Of a DNA stretch of 7,268 nt, positions 1 through 4,933 are shown piece after piece (positions within the stretch are counted from its first letter, which is position 1; each line of letters starts with the position of its first letter). The DNA is from Clostridiales bacterium (GTDB lineage: Bacteria; Bacillota; Clostridia; Oscillospirales; Oscillospiraceae). A program made the translations under genes and the position numbers. Below the pieces are notes generated by a model, which was not told the origin of the DNA, did no database searches, and saw only the letters and a program-made list of their open reading frames with translations. The stretch covers positions 9,079-16,346 of the forward strand of contig JAHZEE010000010.1 in assembly GCA_019421975.1 (NCBI GenBank), read 5' to 3'.

Positions 1-411
1 GCCCGGGAGGACGGCAACGCGGTCCTCTACCGGGGCGTGCCGGAGGCCCTGTACGCGCTCAGGCGGGCGGGCCACACCCTGGTGCTGCTGTCCAACTGCC
101 GCCACAGCTACGGCGAGGCGGCCCGCGCCCGCTTTGGGCTCGACCGGTGGTTCTCCGGCTACTACTTCTGCGAGGACTATCAGAATGTGCCGAAGGAGCA
201 GATCTTTCCCGCCGTTGCGGCCGCCTTCCCCGGCCCCTACCTGATGATCGGCGACCGGGCCACGGACCGGCGGGTGGCCCAGGCCCACGGCTTCGGGTTC
301 GTGGGCTGCACCTACGGCTACGGCACGCCGGCAGAGCTTTCCGGAGCTGCGGCCCTGTGCCCGTCGCCCTCCCAGCTGCCCCAGGCCGTGGAGCAGGCCA
401 TCCGGAATTAA
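1..411 (+). CDS. HAD-superfamily hydrolase, C-terminal part (5' end outside window)
   Basis: The reading frame is open from the first base and ends at TAA 409-411, giving 136 visible residues; the true start lies upstream. HAD enzymes are cytoplasmic Mg-dependent phosphatases or related phosphotransferases that use an aspartyl-phosphate intermediate. Visible motifs are LVLLSN (motif II, Ser31 in window numbering), a conserved-type Lys65 in PKEQIF (motif III), and IGDRATD with Asp85 and Asp89 (motif IV, Mg binding), followed by the usual AQAHGF stretch. The preceding LYRGVPEAL matches the cap-to-core segment seen in phosphoglycolate-phosphatase-like members. The N-terminal DxDxT nucleophile motif is not in the window. 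The substrate cannot be predicted. The strong terminator directly after the stop separates this gene from the two-component system downstream, so it is probably functionally unrelated to it. Confidence 0.85.
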   Translation, partial: AREDGNAVLYRGVPEALYALRRAGHTLVLLSNCRHSYGEAARARFGLDRWFSGYYFCEDYQNVPKEQIFPAVAAAFPGPYLMIGDRATDRRVAQAHGFGFVGCTYGYGTPAELSGAAALCPSPSQLPQAVEQAIRN

Positions 412-448
412 AAATGCCGCGCAGCACCGGGTGCTGCGCGGCATTTTT
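411..448 (+). terminator. Intrinsic terminator after the HAD gene
   Basis: A perfect 13-bp GC-rich stem pairs TGCCGCGCAGCAC (415-427) with GTGCTGCGCGGCA (431-443) around a 3-nt loop. An A run (411-414) lies before the stem and a T run (444-448) after it, extending the pairing. It overlaps the last base of the stop codon. The symmetric A and T tracts would let it work in both directions, although no convergent gene is present here. Confidence 0.93.
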
Positions 449-467
449 CCACCATTTTCTTGGGCGC

Positions 468-501
468 GCTCCATGCAAAATTCACATTGCTCTGTTATAC
501 T
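468..501 (+). promoter_or_regulatory. P1: predicted activator-dependent promoter of the two-component operon
   Basis: An extended -10 is visible: TGT at 493-495 followed by TATACT at 496-501. The position expected for a -35 (about 473-478, ATGCAA) has no TTGACA-like hexamer. Instead, two boxes lie 11 bp apart: GCTCCA at 468-473 and TTCACA at 481-486. The T of the second box is 15 bp upstream of the -10. The same arrangement with the same spacing occurs before the genes at 2715 and 4073. This resembles PhoB/OmpR-type response-regulator sites that replace the -35. The predicted transcription start, about 508, falls at the Shine-Dalgarno AGGAGGG (508-514), so the leader would be only about 13 nt. 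Confidence 0.65.
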
Positions 502-520
502 CTCAGCAGGAGGGATTGCA

Positions 521-1189
521 ATGAAACACATCCTGATTGTAGAGGACGACCCGGATATCCAGGAGCTGCTGTGCGCGTACCTGCAGGACGCGGGGTATGC
601 GGTCGCCCCGGCCTCGGACGGCGTGGAGGCCATGGACCGGTTCCACAGCGGCTGCTTCGATCTGGTGCTGCTGGACCTCATGCTGCCCAAAATCGACGGA
701 TTCGGCGTCTGCGAGCTCATCCGGCGCACTTCCAGCGTCCCCATTATCATGCTGACCGCCCTGGACGGAGAGGCCGAGCAGCTGCGGGGCTTTGATCTGC
801 AGATCGACGACTACATTCCAAAGCCGTTCTCCATCCCCATCTTGCTGCGCAAAATCGCGGCCGTCCTGCGCCGGACCGGCGGCGAGGCGCGGGCAAACCG
901 CCTGCAGTTCCGGGATCTGACCCTGGATCTGGACGCGGTGCAGGCCTGGCAGGGTCAGACCCCGCTGGAGCTGACGGCGCGGGAGTTCGAGCTGCTGCAG
1001 GTGTTCCTTGCAAGTCCTGGCCGGGTGTTCACCCGAGAGGTCCTGCTGGCCAAGCTCTGGGGCTACGACTTCTTCGGCGACGAGCGGGTGGTGGACAGCC
1101 ACATCAAAAACCTGCGCCGGAAGCTGGGCGGCGACTACATTGAGACTGTGAGAGGGGTGGGCTACCGTGCTGCTGGCAAAGCTCCGTGA
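521..1189 (+). CDS. OmpR/PhoB-family response regulator
   Basis: The protein has 222 residues, typical for the family. It is a cytoplasmic DNA-binding regulator activated by phosphotransfer, presumably from the kinase encoded next. The receiver domain (about 2-118) has the acidic pair Asp9-Asp10, phospho-acceptor Asp52 in LVLLDLMLP, Thr79, and Lys101 in DDYIPKPF. The C-terminal winged helix (about 128-218) carries LTAREFELLQVF, the recognition-helix segment VVDSHIKNLRRKLG and the closing ETVRGVGYR. ATG 521 is chosen because AGGAGGG lies at 508-514 and the receiver domain begins at MKHILIVEDD. An in-frame GTG at 431 lies inside the upstream terminator. The coding end overlaps the kinase start by 23 nt. 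The tandem boxes at P1, P2 and P3 make autoregulation and control of both downstream transcription units likely, by inference. The family resembles VanR/VncR/PhoB types, but no specific name is justified. Confidence 0.95.
   Translation: MKHILIVEDDPDIQELLCAYLQDAGYAVAPASDGVEAMDRFHSGCFDLVLLDLMLPKIDGFGVCELIRRTSSVPIIMLTALDGEAEQLRGFDLQIDDYIPKPFSIPILLRKIAAVLRRTGGEARANRLQFRDLTLDLDAVQAWQGQTPLELTAREFELLQVFLASPGRVFTREVLLAKLWGYDFFGDERVVDSHIKNLRRKLGGDYIETVRGVGYRAAGKAP
1151..1160 (+). promoter_or_regulatory. Ribosome binding site deciding the GTG start of the histidine kinase
   Basis: AGAGGGGTGG lies inside the 3' end of the regulator gene. Its AGAGGGG core ends 9 nt before GTG 1167. No ATG in this frame lies near the overlap, so this site supports the GTG start. 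Confidence 0.6.
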
Positions 1190-2624
1190 GAGCCTGACCG
1201 TCCGGCTCTTTTTCCTCACCTTTGCGCTTGTTCTGGCCGCCGCTGCCACCACCTTCGGCCTGATCGCGCTGGTCACCCCGGTCTCCTATACGGCAGCGCG
1301 GACCGATGAGATCACCCAGCGGCTCGACCCGCTGCTGAGCACGCTGGCCGAGACCAACTTTGACGACCTGTCGATCTACGACTACACCGGCTCCCAGCTG
1401 CTCTATCACAGCGTGGCCGGAAACGGGACGCTGGTGGCCACTGTCACTGCCAGCGAAACGGCGTGGGATTCCTCGTGGGCGTTCTCTTCGGACACCGCTG
1501 CAACCTCCGCAGTGCCGTCGGTGGAGGGGGACTATACGGTCACAAGCACCGCGGACACCGAGCGCAGCTCCATCGCCACGGAGGTGATCTTCCTCGACCG
1601 GCCAGAGCCCTATGTGATGCTGATCTCCCCCCAGACCCGTGCGGTCAACCAGGCCGTGCAGGCGCTGCAGCAGGTGGCGCCCTGGCTGCTGCTGGCCATG
1701 CTGCTGTTCTCCGCCGCCTGTGCGTTCTTCTACTCCCGTTACCTCGCCCGGCCCATCGTCCGCCTGAGCGGCATCGCCCAGAGCATGGCCGGGCTGGACT
1801 TCAGCTGGCAGTGCCAGGAGCAGCGGCGCGACGAGATCGGCGCGCTGGGCCGCAGCCTGGACCACATGGCCCAGCAGCTCTCGTCCGCCCTTTCAGAGCT
1901 CAAGCAGGCCAACGACGCGCTGCGCGGCGAGATGGAGCAGGCACGGGAGCTGGAGCGGCAGCGGCTGGCCTTCTTCTCCGCCGCCTCCCATGAGCTAAAA
2001 ACCCCCGTCACCATCTTGAAGGGCCAGCTCACCGGCATGCTGGACGGGGTGGATGTCTACCGCGACCGGGACAAGTACCTGGCCCGGTCACTGCAGGTCA
2101 CAGGCCGCATGGAGGCGCTGGTGCAGGAGATTCTGATGGTCTCGCGCATGGAGTCCGGCAGCACGGCGTTCCATCCGTCGCCGCTGGACCTCTCCGAGCT
2201 GGTCCGGCAGCAGCTGGAGCTGGATCGGGAGCTCTTTGCCCAGCGGCAGATGCGTGTGCAGGCGCGCCTGACGCCGCTGCTCACACTCCGTGCAGACACG
2301 GCGATGCTCGCCAAGGCCGTGGAAAATGTACTCTCCAACGCCGCACTCTACTCTCCTGCGGGCGCCTTGGTCCAGGTGCAGACCCGTCTTGAGGGTGCTC
2401 AAGCCGTGCTCACCGTCGAGAACACCGGCGTACAGATTGGCGACGCGGCCCTGCCGCACCTGTTTGATGCGTTCTACCGGGAGGAGCAGTCCCGCAACCG
2501 CAAAAGCGGCGGCAGCGGCCTGGGCCTGTATCTGGTGCGGATGATTCTGGAGCAGCATGGGGCGAGCTGCCAGATCGAAAATGTTGCAGACGGCGTGCGC
2601 TTCACCGCCCGCTTCCCCCGCTGA
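1167..2624 (+). CDS. Membrane sensor histidine kinase
   Basis: This 485-residue protein starts on GTG and overlaps the regulator by 23 nt, implying translational coupling and a cognate pair. In order: TM1 about 12-37, an extracytoplasmic sensor loop about 38-170 (Ser/Thr/Ala-rich in the middle, no family recognised), TM2 about 171-190, HAMP about 191-243, then a helical linker. The dimerisation/phospho-acceptor segment has His275 in FFSAASHELKTPV. The HATPase_c domain has the N box with Asn391 (ENVLSNAALY), the G1-like VENTG 417-421, DAFYREE as the F-box region, and the G2 box GGSGLGL 448-454. It autophosphorylates on His275 and passes phosphate to Asp52 of the regulator (family knowledge). 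One oddity is that G1 reads N-T-G where many kinases have D-x-G, a variant I recall from VanS-like and related Gram-positive kinases. The sizeable external loop suggests direct sensing of an envelope or extracellular signal, but the ligand is unknown. Confidence 0.94.
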   Translation: MLLAKLRESLTVRLFFLTFALVLAAAATTFGLIALVTPVSYTAARTDEITQRLDPLLSTLAETNFDDLSIYDYTGSQLLYHSVAGNGTLVATVTASETAWDSSWAFSSDTAATSAVPSVEGDYTVTSTADTERSSIATEVIFLDRPEPYVMLISPQTRAVNQAVQALQQVAPWLLLAMLLFSAACAFFYSRYLARPIVRLSGIAQSMAGLDFSWQCQEQRRDEIGALGRSLDHMAQQLSSALSELKQANDALRGEMEQARELERQRLAFFSAASHELKTPVTILKGQLTGMLDGVDVYRDRDKYLARSLQVTGRMEALVQEILMVSRMESGSTAFHPSPLDLSELVRQQLELDRELFAQRQMRVQARLTPLLTLRADTAMLAKAVENVLSNAALYSPAGALVQVQTRLEGAQAVLTVENTGVQIGDAALPHLFDAFYREEQSRNRKSGGSGLGLYLVRMILEQHGASCQIENVADGVRFTARFPR

Positions 2625-2638
2625 GACTTCATACAAAC

Positions 2639-2681
2639 CACACATTGGCTCCATCCGCGCTCCACAACCGGATGATAAGAT
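2639..2681 (+). promoter_or_regulatory. P2: predicted activator-dependent promoter of the S41 peptidase gene
   Basis: The 90-bp gap after the kinase gene contains no terminator hairpin but does contain a promoter of the same design as P1. GCTCCA at 2648-2653 is followed exactly 11 bp later by GCTCCACA (2659-2666, including TCCACA 2661-2666), then after 6 nt TGA (2673-2675) and the -10 TAAGAT (2676-2681). A further in-phase CACACA lies at 2639-2644. There is no TTGACA-like -35 (2653-2658 is ATCCGC). The -10 is the weakest of the three (two mismatches to TATAAT). Predicted transcription start is about 2688, giving a leader of about 27 nt with ribosome binding site AGGAAGGAG at 2698-2706. Some read-through from the kinase gene is possible. 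Confidence 0.6.
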
Positions 2682-2714
2682 CCGCTCAGACTTGCACAGG
2701 AAGGAGCCCCCTTT

Positions 2715-3950
2715 ATGAACCGATTTTCCCTGCGGGCCGCGGCGGCCGGTACTGCCGCGGCCCTCTGTCTCTCGCTTTCCGGCTGCGCCCGGCAGCCGGA
2801 GGATCCCGCAGCACATCTGCTGGGCCTCACCGCCCAGCAGCGGATGGAGGACTACGAGTTCTTCTGGACCACCCTGCAGGACAGCTACCCCTGCTGGGGG
2901 ATTCTGGCGCGCAGCGGCGTGGAGCCAGACGCGCTCTATGCGGACTACCGGCAGATGGTCGCCGCGTCTGACAGCGACGCCGACTTTTACTCGGCCATCT
3001 ACAGTATCCTCTACCTCATGGGCACCAGCGGCCATCTGTGGCTTGTGGAGCCGGAGGCATATCCCGACTACCAGCAGAGCGCCAGTCTTCTGCGCCAGGC
3101 GGACAGAACCCGCTGGGCCGAGGTGCTGGACAGCCCCGAGACGGCGCAGAAATACGAGGCGCTGCTGGCGCTCTCGCAGGCCATGGGCGGGGATTCCGAC
3201 ACCGCGCTCACCGCGCCGGAGCAGGCGCCCGCCAATGTGACAACCATGGTCCTGCCGGATGCCGGCGTCGCCTACGCCAAAATCGACAGCTTCCCGGCGG
3301 AGTTCTCCGGTGACCAGGCCATTCTGGAGGCGTTTTACCGCCAAATCTCCGGCTGCACGGATCTGATTCTGGACCTGACCGACAACTCCGGCGGCGCAGA
3401 GGCCTACTGGGAGCAGCTTCTGGTGGCGCCCAATATCACCCAAACCTGTTCCAACGAGAACATCGCGCTGGTGCGGCGCAGTGAGAACAACGCGCCCTAT
3501 CTGGACGAGGCCTTCTCTGCGGAGGACTTTCATCCCATCTCAGAGCTGCCGCAGCTCCCCCGCCTGAACGAGACCGACCGGGCGCTGGCCACCGACTTCG
3601 TCTACATCGGCCACACAGTGGAGCCGGACGGCGCGGCACAGCCGTTTGCGGGCCGCATCTGGGTGCTGGTGGACGAGTCGGTCTACTCCGCGTCGGAGTC
3701 CTTCGCCATGTTCTGTCAGCAGACCGGCTTTGCCACCCTGGTGGGCCGCCAGACCGGCGGCGACGGCATCGGCATCGACCCGGTGTACCTGCAGCTGCCC
3801 AACAGCGGCATTCTGGTCCAGTACACCCCCCTGTTCGGGCTCAACCCCGACGGCAGCAGCAACGAGGAGGTGGGCACCACCCCGGATCTTGTCTCGCCGG
3901 GCCAGGAGCCCCCGCTCGTCACAGCGCTGCGCGCCATCGCAGCCTTATAA
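2715..3950 (+). CDS. S41-family peptidase-like surface lipoprotein
   Basis: The protein has 411 residues. ATG 2715 follows AGGAAGGAG by 8 nt. The N-terminus is a lipoprotein signal: basic MNRFSLR, an Ala/Leu-rich core and lipobox L21-S22-G23-C24, so the mature protein should be lipid-anchored outside the membrane at Cys24. A helical N-terminal region (about 30-170) precedes the S41 core (about 180-400): VAYAKIDSFP, then D220-LTDNSGG-227 (the ILDLRxNxGG equivalent), then VYSASESFAMF with Ser325 at the nucleophile position, then GRQTGGDG. The Lys found 25 residues after Ser in CtpA/Prc is Asp350 here, so catalysis must differ or the protein may be inactive. I see no PDZ domain. The expected target is an extracellular protein or peptide, by inference. 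It lies between the kinase gene and the ABC operon, with its own promoter and terminator, and shares the predicted regulatory box with both. Confidence 0.88.
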   Translation: MNRFSLRAAAAGTAAALCLSLSGCARQPEDPAAHLLGLTAQQRMEDYEFFWTTLQDSYPCWGILARSGVEPDALYADYRQMVAASDSDADFYSAIYSILYLMGTSGHLWLVEPEAYPDYQQSASLLRQADRTRWAEVLDSPETAQKYEALLALSQAMGGDSDTALTAPEQAPANVTTMVLPDAGVAYAKIDSFPAEFSGDQAILEAFYRQISGCTDLILDLTDNSGGAEAYWEQLLVAPNITQTCSNENIALVRRSENNAPYLDEAFSAEDFHPISELPQLPRLNETDRALATDFVYIGHTVEPDGAAQPFAGRIWVLVDESVYSASESFAMFCQQTGFATLVGRQTGGDGIGIDPVYLQLPNSGILVQYTPLFGLNPDGSSNEEVGTTPDLVSPGQEPPLVTALRAIAAL

Positions 3951-3951
3951 T

Positions 3952-3987
3952 AAGAAAGGCGGAAGGCTTGGCCTTCCGCCTTTTCTT
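3952..3987 (+). terminator. Intrinsic terminator after the S41 peptidase gene
   Basis: The 5' arm AAGAAAGGCGGAAGGC (3952-3967) pairs with GCCTTCCGCCTTTTCTT (3971-3987) around a 3-nt loop TTG. There is a perfect 12-bp core and one extra T bulged in the outer A-T part. The hairpin begins 2 nt after the stop codon. The 3' tract TTTTCTT serves as the U-rich tail, and the A-rich 5' flank could allow bidirectional function. Confidence 0.92.
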
Positions 3988-3996
3988 CATCAAAAA

Positions 3997-4039
3997 CACA
4001 CACGCGCTCCAACTGTCGTCCACACCGGCCTGCTATGCT
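3997..4039 (+). promoter_or_regulatory. P3: predicted activator-dependent promoter of the ABC/M1 operon
   Basis: Just after the terminator, GCTCCA (4006-4011) and TCCACA (4019-4024) sit with their T(C/T)CA cores 11 bp apart. TGC (4031-4033) and the -10 TATGCT (4034-4039) follow. The T of the second box is 15 bp upstream of the -10, as at P1 and P2. An additional in-phase CACACA is at 3997-4002, as at P2. The -35 position (4011-4016, AACTGT) is not TTGACA-like. Predicted transcription start is about 4046, giving a leader of about 27 nt. Confidence 0.65.
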
Positions 4040-4056
4040 GGCATCAGCATTCAAAC

Positions 4057-4063
4057 AGGAAGG
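4057..4063 (+). promoter_or_regulatory. Ribosome binding site deciding the ABC ATPase start
   Basis: AGGAAGG at 4057-4063 is 9 nt before ATG 4073. The in-frame ATG at 4064 touches the site directly and is too close to be used, so the start is placed at 4073. The ten bases ACAGGAAGGA (4055-4064) are identical to those before the S41 gene (2696-2705). Confidence 0.7.
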
Positions 4064-4072
4064 ATGGTATTC

Positions 4073-4933
4073 ATGCAAATTGCAATTGAGGATGTGAGCC
4101 TCACCTATCCAAACGGCAAGCAGGCGCTGCAGCATCTGACACTGGAGCTGCAGCAGCCCAATCTGATCGGCCTGCTGGGGCCGAACGGCGCGGGCAAGTC
4201 CACCCTCATGAAGCTTCTGGTGGCGGCGCTGCTGCCCACCGCCGGCACGATCCGGCTCGACGGCGTGCCGCTGTGGCAGCGGGAGCAGGCCCTCAAATCC
4301 GCCCTCGGCTATCTGCCGCAGCACTTCGGGCTCTACGACGAGCTGACGGTCTTTCAGTTTCTCGACTATATGGCCTCGCTCAAGCAGATCCCGGACCGCC
4401 GGGCCGCCATCGGCCGGGCCATTGACGCTGTCAATCTGGGGGAAAAGCGCCGGGCCAGGATCCGCACCCTCTCCGGCGGCCAGCGCCAGCGGGTCGGCAT
4501 CGCCCAGGCGCTGCTGGGCAATCCCCAGTTTCTGATCTTCGACGAGCCGACGGTGGGCCTGGACCCGGAGGAGCGGATCCACTTCCGCAACCTCTTTTCC
4601 CAGGCGGCCCAGGACAAGCTGGTGCTGCTCTCCACCCACATCATTGAGGATGTCCAGTCGGTGTGCAACCAGCTCGTCGTCATAAACCACGGGCAGATTC
4701 TCTTCACCGGCACGCCTGCGGCGCTCATCGCGGCGGCGGAGGGCCATGTGGGCGCCTTTTTGGAGCAGCAGGGCCAGCACGCGGAGGGCCTGAGCATCAC
4801 CGCCCGGGTCAACACCGCCCAGGGCGTGCGCTGCCGGGCCGTGGCGGAGGCGCTGCCGGACTTTGCCGCGCCCTGCGAGCCCACGCTGGAGGACGCCTAC
4901 CTCTATCTCATCGCACAGGGGGCCACGGCATGA
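4073..4933 (+). CDS. ABC transporter ATP-binding protein
   Basis: This 286-residue cytoplasmic ATPase should power the membrane proteins encoded directly downstream. The nucleotide-binding domain occupies about 1-215, with Walker A GPNGAGKST (36-44), Q-loop Gln83 in YLPQHFGLYDELTV, signature LSGGQ (133-137), Walker B FLIFDE with catalytic Glu158, D-loop GLDP and switch His189 in STHI. The remaining C-terminal 70 residues or so are a small accessory domain ending in LEDAYLYL, common in ABC-2 exporter ATPases. All catalytic motifs look intact. The stop overlaps the next start as ATGA (4930-4933), implying translational coupling and stoichiometric production. Family knowledge places it with ABC-2-type exporters such as those for peptides, antibiotics or lipids; the substrate is unknown. 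Expression is likely driven from P3. Confidence 0.95.
   Translation: MQIAIEDVSLTYPNGKQALQHLTLELQQPNLIGLLGPNGAGKSTLMKLLVAALLPTAGTIRLDGVPLWQREQALKSALGYLPQHFGLYDELTVFQFLDYMASLKQIPDRRAAIGRAIDAVNLGEKRRARIRTLSGGQRQRVGIAQALLGNPQFLIFDEPTVGLDPEERIHFRNLFSQAAQDKLVLLSTHIIEDVQSVCNQLVVINHGQILFTGTPAALIAAAEGHVGAFLEQQGQHAEGLSITARVNTAQGVRCRAVAEALPDFAAPCEPTLEDAYLYLIAQGATA

Noticed and set aside
431..520. In-frame GTG 431 as an upstream start for the response regulator
   Set aside because: It lies inside the terminator hairpin and would add 30 residues before the receiver domain. ATG 521 has a strong ribosome binding site and gives the normal family N-terminus.
2625..2714. Possible terminator between the kinase and S41 genes
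   Set aside because: I found no GC-rich hairpin followed by a T run in this gap; only the promoter-like elements are visible.
2088..3533. Long open frame on the minus strand across the kinase end, P2 and the S41 gene
   Set aside because: It runs antisense to two well-supported genes and spans an intergenic promoter. Its translation shows no recognisable domain and has the His/Arg/Gly/Gln-rich look of an antisense shadow in GC-rich DNA.
4064..4072. ATG 4064 as the ABC ATPase start
   Set aside because: It directly abuts AGGAAGG with no spacer; ATG 4073 has a 9-nt spacing and gives the usual N-terminus.
4078..4087. Ten-base palindrome AATTGCAATT at the start of the ATPase gene, considered as an operator
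   Set aside because: It lies within coding sequence, has no counterpart at the other two promoters, and a palindrome this short can arise by chance.
3716..4780. Long open frame on the minus strand across the S41 end and the ABC ATPase
   Set aside because: It crosses a terminator and a promoter, opposes two clear genes, and encodes no recognisable motif.
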